From Lindgomyces ingoldianus (Eukaryota > Ascomycota > Dothideomycetes > Pleosporales > Lindgomycetaceae): a stretch of 64,000 nucleotides of DNA. The position numbers and the translations under genes were made by a program. Where the stretch lies: positions 2,888,637 to 2,952,636 of the forward strand of contig NW_022985162.1 in NCBI RefSeq assembly GCF_010093535.1, given 5' to 3'. Under the pieces are notes generated by a model. The model saw only the letters and a program-made list of their open reading frames with translations, did no database searches and was not told where the DNA came from. Below, in pieces: positions 35,711-48,870 of the stretch. Positions within the stretch are counted from its first letter, which is position 1; every line of letters begins with the position of its first letter.

Positions 35711-37948
35711 CAAGGGCTACGGGGATTGAAGCGTGTAGACCTGGCTTTCTGATAACACCAATCGCCCCTATTCCCTGTGGGAGATAGATAATCGATGCTG
35801 TAATGGAGCGAAAAATCTTTGGAGTATGGTGTGGAAGCCAGGCCATACTTTTGGCGGCCCTTTCCCAAGTCTGAGGCGGTGACGTTATGAGGTGAGAAGT
35901 AGTTCTGGAAATAGTATCAGAGGGTAGCCAGTATTTTATAAAGAAGGCTCTGAATCTTGACCATAGTGCTATATCAATGTTCGGGAAGGCGTTCGCCGCA
36001 CATAACCCTGCACCTGAGAAGTGCTCGCTTCTACTCTAACGGATGGAAATTCTAACTAGCCTAGTATGTAGTTGTTCAGGATTTAATATTTACTTAGCAT
36101 GGCGTGGATCTTGGAAAAGCATATTCAACTATAGCTTCCAAAGAGCTCGTTCTTAGGACGTGAAGGATTGAGCAAATGGAAAGGCGGGACTGACATGAAG
36201 CACGTCAGTGCCTATGACTAGTCAGTAGACTCAAGACATAATCACCCGAATGCTGTACTTTACTAAACCCTTAAAAAATTTAGAGGGGAAGGTGGTCACC
36301 TGTCACTAGCACATGACTTGTGCAATAATGCCTAGCCTTAAACATGTCCGTGTATCTGCCATGAGGACTACTTACCCCCACGTCAATTTCCCGCAACTTC
36401 CGCTGGTAGATAATACATCTTTCACTTAGTAAATTACACCGAGGAAACAGACCTGAGAAAATGAGTAACCTCAATTGACTTCTAGAGACCAAATGGCAGT
36501 ATCATAAATCTGAATATTATCCTACGGGTAATGGTTTTGAATGGTTTAACGAACCTTAACGCCGGGATGAGCCCCCTCAGCTATGATTCCCCAAGCACCC
36601 CCCCTCCCGTTATCTGCCTTTTTGACCACCTCATGAAAGTTTGTCGGGGTTAATGGGGAACATCCTCGGCTCATAATCGAACGCGGCCCTCCTCAACCGC
36701 AGAGGGTATAGAATTTATAGGCTAGCCAGCAAACTTACCTGAATTACATCCTATCGAGGACCTACCTCCAAATAATATATATTCAAGATCTCACAAAAAA
36801 CAGTGGCTGTTTAGCTGAGCGCAACTTCCAAATAGACATACCAGCCCTGAATTCGAGTTCCTGCACGTGACCTTTCACCATCCGATTACCACGCAATATC
36901 GTAGTGAATAATCTCATTACGGGAAAATGTGTGAAATACTATGTGTTCAGTACCATTTTTGGGTACACTATGCTCATTGGAACGTTCTTACACTCAACCC
37001 TCAACATATTAACCAAGTGCACAAAGTTTTTCCTCTCGAATAATTCACTTCATTCCCAGCATTCCCTTAAGCCCCCAAACATATTCGAACCCGCAATAGC
37101 CCGTGTTAACTTTTAAGACCTTACCAAAATGGCAGGCTACTACCAGCTAGTGGCTAATTGCCACATACTACTCCTTCCCATTACAATGCAGCCTATTAAC
37201 CCCGTACTGAAACGACTGCGTGGAGATATTATCGGTCTAATTTGCCGAGCAAAGACAGCCAACAAAACATGAAGGGCAAACCGAGAGCCAAACCCCATTG
37301 CTTGATTTCCAGATCATTTTTAATAGCCGCGTAGTCAATCGCCGCCTGCCGATTCATTGCCACCGGAAAACACAGGCTCAGGCCCTAGAGCACAAATAAC
37401 TAAAAGACTACTCGTGAAATGTCGCTATGGACCCCAAAACAATACATACCCTACCAGTGAATATCCAAGCAATGTGAGAAGCAATATGGGGAGTTAAATT
37501 CAAAGGGTTTTATGTGGAACGTTGTCAACAGCTAGGGCAATAGTAAGATAGAAAAGACGACATCCGTTTCCTAGCCCAGATACCGAAGAATCATCTATAA
37601 GATACGCATCGAATTGGTCTATACTTCTCACACCTGCCACTACGGGAAGGTGTCCGAAGCTCTACGAGGCATTCAAGATCATCCTAAATGGGCCTGGGCT
37701 TATCAATCACTACGCCAAAGGAACCATACCCAGTGGATCACCTACGCAATAGACACAGCAAACCGTTTTCACTAAACCCTTTCAACTAGAAAGCCTGCTA
37801 GGATCGCATACGGGCAATATCAATAAGCGACCACTTCTTAACGTCCATATCGTCGTATCTAGACTTGGTCTGGGATTTACAACTTCCTAGGCGACTTCCC
37901 TGAGCCTACAAATCTTTCGCTTGAGTCTCTCTCTAAAGTTTAAATCCA
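35711..37948. other. Gene-poor region
   Basis: About 2.2 kb, moderately AT-rich, with short ORFs only. Nothing recognisable as a gene, RNA or repeat family. Confidence 0.5.
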
Positions 37949-38371
37949 ATGCGTGGCCTAATTTTGAAGCTTCAAGACCAACAGGAACAAAGTTCAGCAT
38001 CTCCATCTCCAGGCTTCCTACGGAAGCAGATCAACACACCTAGGAAATTGGATTCCCAGAGCACTCTGATTTTTAGCAGAGTGTCTGTGAGTGAAGCCAT
38101 TGCAATGGCAGGATCCGCTAAGGCAATTAGACGGTGCCCTATGCTGGACAGAAAAACTCAAGGTCTTGCGGGATATGCCTCGACTGTCGACTATGACCTT
38201 CTCAAAAAGTCATCAAAAGTTTCGTATACACCCTACCTGGTCACATTGCTTCTAGAAAGACCAGGAATTGCCACCGCATACACAGGAGAACAAGTGAAAT
38301 CCTTTCTGGATCTGGCTATCAACGACAGTTTTGTAGCCAGTACCGATCATCAATTGTGGCAAGCTCTATGA
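37949..38371 (+). CDS. Hypothetical ORF, possibly a remnant of a larger gene
   Basis: A 140-codon ORF. The second half (from AIAMAGSAKAIRRCPMLDRK onward to the end) has a protein-like composition with regular hydrophobic spacing, but I do not recognise it. Beyond the stop the same and neighbouring frames carry many stops, so it may be the surviving end of a decayed gene. No introns could be placed with confidence. Confidence 0.25.
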   Translation: MRGLILKLQDQQEQSSASPSPGFLRKQINTPRKLDSQSTLIFSRVSVSEAIAMAGSAKAIRRCPMLDRKTQGLAGYASTVDYDLLKKSSKVSYTPYLVTLLLERPGIATAYTGEQVKSFLDLAINDSFVASTDHQLWQAL

Positions 38372-39703
38372 TTCTACGGTGAGTAGGTGGATGAAGTTGT
38401 TCGAAAAGAAGAATTAGCAATCTGTGTTGAATCCGCTGCTACGAAGCCTCCAAGCAATTGCTGGGCATTTCCCGCTTCCGGTTAATGACGTGGAAGAGCT
38501 CCCTCTACTACCCACTTATGCTTTCAATCCTCTTCATATATCTAAACCTAATACCACGTGGGGATCAGATCAGCCATCCAACTTATCGACTGACATGCTC
38601 ACAAGAGGAGCAGAATATACTGTTATTTTCTCTTATTTGAGCTAAATCTCCACGGCATGTCATATATAAATGCCCTTTAGAACCAAAACTTTCATATGAG
38701 TAAACGTCAAACGCTTTGAATTGAGGGAATAGGATACCTTGATTACAATTAATTATTATTCCACGAAGGCATGTCGCTCTGAAAGTGGTGGAAGGCTTCT
38801 AAGAGAGATTACTTCTACCCTTGCTACATAATCCCTTCGGCGATGAATAGGACATCAACCAGGAAGGCACTATAGAGACAGCTAGTGAAAGCGATACGGG
38901 AGGCTGACCAGAGAACCAATATTCAACATCCCGCAGCATAAGTACGTTTTGCACTAAACAACTCCAGCATCAGTCCACAGCTTGACAACAGGCGACACGA
39001 AAGGTCAGCACGTGTCTGTGGCATCCCTTGGACAAGATCTTGGAGAAGGCAAGGTGTTCTCCCACTGAGCCAATCATTCATCGGCATCCGGCGCTCGGGA
39101 TAGGCTTCGTCTAGCATTTGGTGAACAGAGTGACGCTGGGTTGCCGAGTTCCGTTCTTGAGGCCTTGGTCCAGAGCGATAGGCAGAGTGAAGGTCCACAA
39201 AGATTAGCTAGTGTCTTGGTCGCGCTTGGCTTGAAAGAGGCGAGCGGAAAGGCCAAGCATCCCGCGCTGTTTTCGCCACTACATCTTTTTCAACTATTCC
39301 CTTAATTCGAAGGCTACCCCTCCATCGATATCAATCAATCATGCGTTAAATAAAATTGTGTCATTGTCTCATTTCTGTGACGCCGATTGGGGCGGCTCGA
39401 ATGGAACTCTGAACCCCTGACGGCAATTGCTCCCATCTCTTGTAGTGACGCTTCCTTGGGTGGGCACCGCCCAAGTCGTCCTTCGCCGGTTGAATAGTTC
39501 CAACAGTGACATCCGTGGCCATCTACCAACGGTCCCGAGATAGCGTACACCATGCCAAGTCCAACAGCCCACTACCTCTTGGCCTTCGCCCACCCTGCTC
39601 TGTCTACGTTCTACGACCGCGTTTAAATAGCTTGATGTCCCCTAGACTTCAAGCCCTTATCTTCTTCAGCTCTCTTTAGCACATAACTGCTACTCTGTTC
39701 ATA
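38372..39703. other. Gene-poor region upstream of the ATPase
   Basis: Short open fragments only, for example a plus-strand stretch around 39110-39305 that reads like a decayed coding sequence. The last 100 bp before 39704 should hold the ATPase leader. No clear promoter motif. Confidence 0.4.
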
Positions 39704-42700
39704 ATGGGAACGAAGAACCAACCCTCGATTAAGAGCCACGTATCTAGCCGGGCTAATAAGCCACTCTCTCGCCCAGCACACACCCTGCCATATTCCAAGG
39801 TCATCGAAGAGACTAAATGTAACTCAGAGGATGGCCTTACATCCTCTGAAGCCCAATCTCGCCTACAAGAGTATGGGAGGAACGAGTTGGGAGATGATGG
39901 GGGTGTTCAACCTGGGAAAATTCTCCTTCGTCAAGTAGCTAATGCTATGACATTAGTCAGTACCCTTCTCTAATAATTTTGCCTATAGAGTCTAATCTAA
40001 ATCTAGGTCTTAATTCTCGCTATGGGTGTTAGTTTTGGAATTCAATCCTGGATTGAAGGTGGTGTAGTAGCTGCCATTATCATCCTAAACATTGTGGTAG
40101 GGTTCTGGCAAGAGTTCAACGCTGAAAAGACGATGGACTCCTTGAGATCTCTCAGTTCACCGACTGCGAATGCTGTTCGAGATGGTAAGACCGTTACAGT
40201 CCCGACGGCTGAGATTGTTCCAGGCGACATGGTGGAGATGATAATGGGCGATACTATTCCTGCAGATATTCGGTATGTATACGCATCCTTCGCTTTAACA
40301 ATCGATCTTAACTTACTCACGAAGTCTTATCGAGGCCGTTAACTTCGAGACTGACGAAGCTCTATTGACGGGTGAGTCTCTTCCAGTCCAAAAGGATGCC
40401 GAGGCCAAATTCAGCGACGATACTGGCCTTGGCGATCGCCTCAATGTTGCCTACAGCTCTTCCACTGTTACTAAAGGGCGCGCACGTGGAGTCGTGTTTG
40501 CTACTGGGGTTTATACAGAGATTGGCTCCATCGCTGCCGCACTCCGAAACCAAGGGTCTCGTCGCCGACCTGTCAAGCGTAAACCAAATGGCTCGGCCAA
40601 ACCACATCAATATGCACAAGCATGGGGATTGACTGCTACGGATGCTATTGGACATTTCCTTGGTGTAAATGTTGGAACTCCGCTACAGAAAAAACTCTCT
40701 CGTCTTGCACTCCTTCTCTTCGGCATCGCCGTAGTGTGCGCAATCATTGTCCTTGCTGCCAATAGGTTCGTGAGCGATCAGGAGGTCATAATCTACGCTG
40801 TTGCTACAGGCCTTAGTATGATCCCCGCTTCGCTCATCGTTGTCTTGACTATTACTATGGCTGCTGGCACAAAGCGAATGGTTGAGAGACACGTAATTGT
40901 ACGAAACTTAAAGTCGCTTGAAGCCTTAGGTGGAGTTACAGGTAAGGTAGTGGCTTAATGATCCCATGACACAACCGCTGAGGATTGCGCAGACATCTGC
41001 TCCGATAAGACCGGCACCCTAACTCAAGGAAAGATGGTCGCGAAAAAGGCCTGGATTCCAGCCATAGGAACCTATTCCGTTGGGACGACGAATGATCCAT
41101 TTAACCCCACGGTTGGTGATCTTACCTTCGTACCGAAGCCGCCAAGGGAGATCGATTTCAATAAAGCTGATCATGGGAAGTCTGAAAACTACAAAGAGCT
41201 CTTAAAGAACAACCGGCATCTAGTGGACTACTTGAAAGTCGCATCGTTTGCCAACCTTGCCAATGTTCACGAGACCCAAGCAGGTGATTGGAATGCTCGG
41301 GGCGACCCTACCGAGATTGCCATACAAGTCTTCGCCTCACGATTTAACTGGAATCGTCTTCGATTCGCTCAAGGTGATGGCCCGGAATGGGTGCAGCTGG
41401 CCGAATTCCCCTTTGACTCAGATGTGAAGAAAATGTCCGTCATTTTCGAAGAAACCGCGACTTCTCACAAACATGTCTTCACGAAAGGCGCTGTCGAACG
41501 AGTAATCTATTCGTGCACCTCAATGTTCACTATAGGGGAAGAGAGCGTAGTCGAGATAACTGACGAAATCCGTGAAGATATTTTGCAAAACATGGAATCC
41601 CTAGCAGCGCTCGGACTTCGAGTATTAGCCTTAGCAAGCAAGACTTGGGAGGGTCAGATTACCAAGGGCGAAGATGTTGATAGAAATGGAGTCGAAGAGA
41701 GCTTGATCTTCCGGGGTCTCGTTGGACTTTATGACCCACCTAGACCTGAGTCTGCTCCATCTGTCCGGCAATGCCAGAAAGCGGGTATCCAGGTTCACAT
41801 GCTTACGGGCGACCACCCTGGAACAGCTCGAGCTATTGCGGCCGAAGTTGGGATTTTGCCGTCAAACATGGCTCGGTTGAGCAAGGAAGTGTCCGACGCC
41901 ATGGTCATGACAGCAGGCCAATTTGATAAGCTCTCAGACCACCAGATCGATGGTCTTCCACTACTGCCCTTGGTTATTGCGCGTTGCGCCCCAAACACAA
42001 AGGTCCGAATGATCGAAGCTCTGCACCGAAGGAAATGTTTTGTAGCCATGGTAAGTAACGTATTTCCCTTACCCCCCTCCGCTATACTTACGCACCTCAG
42101 ACCGGTGACGGTGTAAACGACTCTCCATCTTTGAAACGTGCCGACGTTGGCATTGGCATGGGCACTGGATCCGATGTAGCGAAGGATGCAGCCGACATTG
42201 TCCTAACCGACGATAACTTTGCCTCAATTCTCAATGCAGTTGAAGAAGGCCGCCGCATGTTTGATAATATCCAGAAGTTTATCCTCCATCTCCTAGCCCA
42301 AAACATTGCCCAAGCCTGTATATTGCTCATTGGACTTGCATTCAAGGACGAAAACCGACTTTCGGTGTTCCCTCTCGCTCCTGTAGAGGTTATGTGGATT
42401 ATCATGATTACTTCTGGTCTTCCGGATATGGGTCTTGGTTTCGAGGTCGCTGCACCAGATATTATGTCGCGGCCACCTCAAAGCGTAAGTATCTGCCTCC
42501 TCCCCGTTCTCCAACAAACATTAACACGATATAGCTAAAGCGTGGCGTCTTCACCCTTGAAGTCATGGTCGACATGCTCGTCTATGGCCTTTGGGTTGCT
42601 GCCTTATGTCTCTGCTCCTTCCTACTAGTCCTCAACGCCTGGGGCGACGGCGACCTAGGCATAAATTGCAACGACGTATTCTCCTCCCGCTGCGACACGG

Positions 42701-43146
42701 TCTACCGCGCCCGCGCCACTTGCTTTGCCTGCCTGACCTGGTTCTCTCTGTTCCTCGCTTGGCAAATGGTCGACATGCGCCGCTCCTTCTTCCTCATGCA
42801 ACCCAAATCCAAGAAATACTTCACGCAATGGTTTCTCGACGTCTGGCGCAACCAATTCCTCTTCTGGTCCACAATCGCTGGATTCGTCACTATTTTCCCT
42901 GTGCTGTATATCCCGGTTATCAATACCGTAGTGTTCAAGCATCAGGGGATTAGCTGGGAGTGGGGTATTGTGTTTATTGCGACGATTTTGTTTTTCTTGG
43001 GTGTTGAGATGTGGAAGTTGGGGAAAAGGGCCTTTTTTAGGAGGAGGGGTCATAAAATTGGGTCTAGGAGGGATTCGGTAGACCTCGAGAAGAGAGTGTT
43101 TGAGAGGTATCTTAGTACGGCGATTAGTATGGATGATGAGAAGTAA
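39704..43146 (+). CDS. ENA: ENA-type (P-type IID) Na+/K+-exporting ATPase
   Basis: A 1062-residue protein from exons 39704-39955, 40007-40272, 40325-40941, 40993-42050, 42101-42484 and 42535-43146. It has the cation-ATPase N-terminus, membrane helices M1-M2 around the LILAMGVSF and AIIILNIVVGFW segments, TGES actuator loop, CSDKTGTLTQG with the phosphorylated Asp383, KGA nucleotide-site motif (FTKGAVERV), MLTGDHPGTAR and the TGDGVNDSPS hinge, then six C-terminal helices. The overall length, and the absence of a long regulatory tail, fit fungal ENA pumps, which export Na+ (and K+) across the plasma membrane, most useful at high salt or alkaline pH. Ion choice is inferred from family resemblance. 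The gene ends 135 bp before the transposon island. Confidence 0.92.
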
Positions 43147-43327
43147 GGTTGAAGTTATGATACGAACGGAATTCTGTAGGATTTGTCTTGTGTAGTTATA
43201 GTTATATATTACTCGATCTTGGCCTCACCGAAACAGACAGCATACTTTTACGGCATTTTCTAGAGAGGAGTTAGATACTACAGTCAACTCTCGATAGCGC
43301 GATGCGCGATTAAACAATATTTTAATA

Positions 43328-45191
43328 ACATACTTTATAGGCAAGTTACTTACACACCTAAGTTACTTACTTTTGCTAAGACCCTACTACACTACTCTTT
43401 TTACACTAATGCATTTCTAACAATACTACTTAAATGTGTTAAAAGAATGTTAGATATAGCTTATGCTTTAAGCTTTTAAATAAAATATAATACTTTTTAA
43501 CTAATATGCTACAGCTATTTATAAAGTTCTTTAAAAAATAATAAGTAACTAATATACTAAATAACCTTTTTAAGCTAATTATATAGCTAACTTATAAAAG
43601 CTAGATAATAATAAAAAATAGGTAATTATTTAGCATATACTTAAGCTAAATGTGTAAGAATTTCCCTCTTAGCTAGTAGCTATAGTTAATATAGCTAATT
43701 CTTTACACACTAAGTATAATATAAGCTATATTAGTATAAACTAGCTTAATATATTTATTAAGTGTTACTTAAAGCTTAAAGTAAAGTTTAAGTGTAAGTA
43801 TAACTATAAAAAAGCTTTTTATAAAAATTTTATAGTAATTTAAAGCTAGTTTAACTTTATAAAGAATATTAAAGCTAAGTATAGCATCTAAAATAATAAC
43901 ATATATAACTTTAATAAAATAAAGTTTATAATAAGCTAAATATCTACTAAAGCAGTTATTATAAGTTTAAAAAAATAAAAATAGCTAAAAGCAGTCTAGC
44001 TAGGCAACTAAGAGTAAATAATAGCTATTTAAGGCATTAATGCTAAAAAGTAAGCTATTTTACTTTTTATTATTTTTTAAAGTAGTAACTACTTTTTAAA
44101 CTAGTATATAAAAAAATTTACTTTAAAATTAAGTTATTATAATTTTTAAGTGTAGCTAGACTACTAATTAGCTTAGTCTAGACTAGTTAAAGCACTTTAA
44201 CGCGCATATAAAAAAGTGTACTGTTAGTAGCTACTATCTACTAGTTATTAACAGCTATAAAAGCTATAACTTACTTTATTTTTAGTAATACTATAAAAAT
44301 AATAAAATTATTACTATTTATATACTTTTTTACTTATTACACTTTTTATAGCTACTTAATATAAGTTATTTTACTTTTTTAAAAAAAGTGTATAGGCGCT
44401 AAGCTAAAAACCTTATACATAACTAAATTACTTATATTATAAAAATAAAGTTCTTACTATGCTTTAAAGTAGCTTATAATGCTATAATTACTTTTAGTAA
44501 TATTTAAGAAAAGTTTTAAAGCGCTAAATTAGTTTTTTTTAACCTATAATAAGTTATAATAAGCCTTAATATAAAGTTATGCACTTTATTACTACTACTA
44601 CTTATATATAATAAGCCCTAGTAGTTATAAACCCTAAGTAATACTTTAGAACTTAGGTTATAATTAGTACTTATAAAAATAAAAATTTAAAAGTATATAA
44701 ATAGTTTACTAACTTCTATAGTTAAAGTGTTTAAAAAAGTCTTAAAAAGAGTAGTAATAATTATGTATAAGCTAGTATTAGTGTAATAAGAAATTACTAA
44801 GCTTTAAGTAGCTAATAAAGCTACTACATAATATAAATTATATAAAAAAAAGTAAATTAAAGTAAAAAAAACTTTAATAATTTAAAAAAGCTTATACTTA
44901 ATAGCTTTAAAGAAGTTTAAAGTGCGTAGTAATAAAAAAAAAGTAAAAAAGCAGGTGTAAGCTAAAGTAGGTAAGCTATTCTAAAGGTGCTATAAATAGT
45001 GCAATTAGACTAGGCATAACACGCAAATATATAAGTAAGAAGTAGAAGTAGTATCTAAATAATATTCTAGGCTGTACTGTACTATATAGTGCTAGAGCAG
45101 GTTGTTATAGGCTATAATAGAGTTTGTTAGGGTGGGGTCTTGGCAAAAGTGAGCGACTCAGGTGTGTGAGCGACTCGCCCATGAAGTACGT
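43328..45191 (+). mobile_element. Transposon A, copy 1 (pogo/Fot1-like, 1864 bp)
   Basis: Flanked by TA at 43326-43327 and 45192-45193. Left end ACATACTTTATAGGCAAG, right end the complement of ACGTACTTCATGGGCGAG; both continue into a long imperfect inverted repeat ending in CTTTTGCYAAGAC. Decayed transposase fragments run on the plus strand, including a C-terminal zinc-knuckle trace at about 44990-45030. It has exactly the same length as copy 2 after its insertion is removed. Confidence 0.85.
43900..45060 (+). pseudogene. RIP-decayed pogo-type transposase of element A
   Basis: Translated fragments align in order with element C: a GNxxV..GINA-like segment (about 44005-44045), a LLVINSYKSY segment in place of the family LL-DGH-SH (about 44235-44275), and an RCYK-CN-TRH trace of the CxxC..GH zinc knuckle near 44985. 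Stops interrupt all frames, many at former Gln or Trp codons (TAA/TAG from CAA/CAG/TGG). Boundaries are approximate. Confidence 0.65.
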
Positions 45192-45428
45192 TATAGCAAT
45201 ACATTTCTCAAACCTGAATTAATTTCCCACTAAAATATTCTATTTTATAATAACGTACCTAACGGGTTGGCTGGCCACACGGGTTGGCCAGCCACTTTTG
45301 CCAAGCCCCCACTAAAACCACCCTATTCTCTCGCAAAACAGCCCACTTTAGCCCTATATAGAGTAATATAACATAAGATATTATTTAGAGTCTACTTCTG
45401 CTACTTGCTTACATATACGCAAGTTATA

Positions 45429-46106
45429 ACGTACTTCATGGGCGAGTTGCTCACACACCCGAGTCGCTTACTTTTGCTAAGACCCCACCCTAACAAACTC
45501 TATTATAGCCTATAACAACCCGCTCTAGCACTATATAGTACAGTATAGCCTAGAATATTATTTAGATACTACTTCTACTTCTTACTTACACATTTATGTG
45601 TTATGCCTAGTCTAATTACACTGTTTATAGCGCCTTTAGAATAGCTTACCTACTTTAGCTTACACCTGCTTCTTTGCTTTTTTTTTATTACTGTGCGCCT
45701 TAAACTTTTTTAAAGCTGTTAAGTATAAGCTTTTTTAAATTATTAAGGTTTTTTTTACTTTAATCTACTTTTTTTTATGTAATTTATGTTATATAGTAGC
45801 CTTATTAGCTGCTTAAAGCTTAGTAATTTTCTATTATACTAACACTAGCTTATATATAATTATTACTACTTTTTTTAAAACTTTTTTAAATACTTTAACT
45901 ATAAAAGTTAGTAAACTATTTATATACTTTTAAATTTTTATTTTTATATTTTATTTAAAAGCTTAAAGTATAAGCTACATTTAATATTCTTTTAACATGT
46001 TTAAGTAGTGTTATTAAAAATGCATTAGTGTAGAAAAAGTAGTGTAGTAGGGTCTTAGTAAAAGTAAGCAACTTAGGTGTGTGAGTAACTTGCTTATAAA
46101 GTATGT
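45429..46106 (-). mobile_element. Non-autonomous deletion derivative of transposon A (678 bp) inside B
   Basis: It has both ends of A, TA outside (45427-45428, 46107-46108), and about 520 bp of the CCACCC-side end joined at about 45951 to the other terminus. Around 1190 bp of the middle, including the DDE core, is missing. The sister sequence in A (for example 49054-49059) shows the uninterrupted host site. Confidence 0.82.
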
Positions 46107-46552
46107 TACCTAGTTTAATTACACTGCCTGCATTGCCTTTAACTTAGCTTACTTTCTTTAGTGCGCACCTGCGTCTTTAGCTTCTTTCTATCACTACGCG
46201 CTCTAAACTCCTTTAGAGTAGTTAGATAAGCCTTATTCTTAACTATTAAAGTTTTTTCTACCTAAATCTACTTTTTTTATATAATCTATGTTATATAGTA
46301 GCTTTATTTGCTACTTAAAGCTTTATAATCTTATAGCCTACTTTATTATGTTAATGCCTTAAATAACTATTATTTACTTTTTATTACTGTACTATATTAC
46401 CTTTAGCTGTTTTTATCTCTCTAAAGCTATAATAACTACTTTAGTTAATATCTAGCTTATTATAAAGCCTAACTTATTAAAGTTATACCTGTTTTTATTC
46501 TAGATACTATACTTAGCTTTTATGTTAGCTACTAGGCAAAACTAGCCCTAGA

Positions 46553-46962
46553 NNNNNNNNNNNNNNNNNNNNNNNNNNNNNNNNNNNNNNNNNNNNNNNN
46601 NNNNNNNNNNNNNNNNNNNNNNNNNNNNNNNNNNNNNNNNNNNNNNNNNNNNNNNNNNNNNNNNNNNNNNNNNNNNNNNNNNNNNNNNNNNNNNNNNNNN
46701 NNNNNNNNNNNNNNNNNNNNNNNNNNNNNNNNNNNNNNNNNNNNNNNNNNNNNNNNNNNNNNNNNNNNNNNNNNNNNNNNNNNNNNNNNNNNNNNNNNNN
46801 NNNNNNNNNNNNNNNNNNNNNNNNNNNNNNNNNNNNNNNNNNNNNNNNNNNNNNNNNNNNNNNNNNNNNNNNNNNNNNNNNNNNNNNNNNNNNNNNNNNN
46901 NNNNNNNNNNNNNNNNNNNNNNNNNNNNNNNNNNNNNNNNNNNNNNNNNNNNNNNNNNNNNN
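46553..46962. other. Assembly gap, 410 N
   Basis: A run of N inside transposon B. The stated size may be an estimate. Repeats on both sides explain why assembly failed here. Confidence 1.
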
Positions 46963-47289
46963 TAGTTAGATTCCTTAATTTAGGCTAGCATTCTGCTTAT
47001 AAAGGCTGTCTAGCGCGTTAATTACTTAGTGTTATGTAAGAGACATTATAGATAGCTGCAGCGTGTTATAAAAAGAGTTTTAAGTCTTATTTAAAAGCCT
47101 AAAAAGTAAGCTGTATCTAACATTCTTTAAAAGATTTAATCTAGTGTTGTTGTTAAAGCATTATGTAGATAGGTAGAGTTTAGTAGGGGCTTAGCAAAAG
47201 TAGCCGGCCAACCTGTGTGGCCAGCCAACCTGTTAGGTACGTTACCTACTATATTGCAAGCTTTTAGCTAGATTATTGTTATATTAAGA

Positions 47290-48870
47290 GATAATATGCT
47301 ATGTGTGGCAATTACTAACAAGCAGCAATAGGCTCTATGTTAATAGTATTAACGTTAGGGTCCTAGCTAGAGGCAGCTTAATGCAATTAAGTAGTTTAAG
47401 TAAGAGTACAACTATTGTATTTATTAGTTAACAGTATTAGAGTCCCTTTTAAAGCAATATAGCTATCTTAACAGTAGCTCTGCTACTACCTGCACATGTT
47501 AACAACAGGCATAGTAGCCTATTCTTAAAGCTGTTCTTTTTAACTAGCAGCAGCACTTTAAAAGCTCTAGCAGTAATATCCCTAGTAATATTCTTATTAA
47601 GAAAGTAAAGGCTATCTAGCTATAAATACTTAGTTATGCTAACTTTTTTATACTAGAGTTTAGCTTAGGCTAGCTTACTAACTTTAAGCAACAGTATAAT
47701 ATTAAGCTTTATTAACACTAGAGTAAGGCTGCGTTAGTGCTAGCTAGGGCTAAAAAGAAGATAAGGGCTATTAGAACACTATGTAAAGAATACATAAAGC
47801 AGAATATATTTAATATAAATAAGATAAGCCTATATTAGCAGTAAGTGCTATTATTAAGGCTTTTTACTAGAGCTTAACCTAGTAGGAAGAAGAATAAAAA
47901 CTAAATATTAATTATATATTACTATAACTTTACTAGCAGTAAGCACTTTACTTTTTAAGCTATTAAAAAGGTAGCTAAACTACATGCTTTATAATCTATT
48001 AACTTTAAGGCTTTTAGCATTTAATAGTTATTAAATCTTAAAGTGTAGATAACATATACTATTATAATAAATTAGCTATAGGCCTTTTATTAGTAAATAA
48101 AAAAGACTAGGTCTATTCTACTGCTAATAAATAACTACAGCACTTATATTCTTAGCGTTAATTTTAAACTACTTTTACTAAATATTTATATTTAATAGCT
48201 GCTTACTAACTTAACTAGCGTCTACTAGCTACTTAATTAAAGTATAATTAGTTAGTTTAAGCGCTTATATAAAAAGTAATAGATACGCTATATAGTTGCT
48301 AGCTATAAGCGCAGCGTAAATTTAGTAACTTAAGTTAACCTTTACTATGCCTTACACTAGGCCTTTTAAGCCTAGTATAATAACTTTTAAAGTAATATAA
48401 TTTATTACTGCTTCTACTAAGCTAAGATTTAGCCTTTATAAGAACTAATCTACCTACTTAATCTAAAAAAGCAGTCTTAGCAAAAGCTAAAAGAGCTCTA
48501 CTAGCAAGTGCAGTATATAGGTAAGATTTAGAATGCTATAAGCTTTAAAAACTTCTTAAATCTTATTAATAAAAATTATAAGCTTACTTAATTTAACTTT
48601 AATGTAGTAAATATAATTACAACATATAGCTAGTAGCTAGTTAAAGATAAATTAAATAATAAAAAGCCTCTTATATAAATACCTACCCTTATATAGGCAG
48701 AGTAGGCTCTTAAATTACTACTTTTATATTAAGAGCATACAGATTTAATAACTTCTTAGCAGATTAGAGCGCTCTAGCAGCTATATACTAAAGTAAAGGC
48801 TTAAAAGTCTAAGCAGTTTGTCTAGAGCACTTTAGATAGTTAGATTACATAACTCTTTTGCTACAACAAT
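47290..48870 (+). pseudogene. RIP-decayed DDE transposase of host element L0
   Basis: Despite many stops the plus-strand translation can be followed: LTNFKQQYNIK (CENP-B-like DNA-binding region), RTLCKEYIKQNIFNINK in place of the family ENIFNMDET, PSRKKNKN, SINFKAF, then SILLLINNYS for the family LLLLDNFSGH, and LNQSIISQFKRLYKK for the MDQGIIASFK motif. This order is that of fungal Tigger/Tc5-like DDE_1 transposases. Catalytic Asp positions read Asn, as expected from G-to-A changes. Confidence 0.75.

Larger units (their letters stand above)
45253..47242 (-). mobile_element. Transposon B, related to A, contains an assembly gap and a nested A derivative
   Basis: Left end ACGTACCTAACGGGTTGGCT, right end its near-perfect complement (ACGTACCTAACAGGTTGGCT when reversed), with TA outside at 45251-45252 and 47243-47244. 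The interior flanking the nested element aligns with the matching end of A, so B is a diverged relative, in the opposite orientation to A copy 1. Without the nested 678-bp element it spans about 1310 bp including 410 N, so its true length is unknown. Confidence 0.8.
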
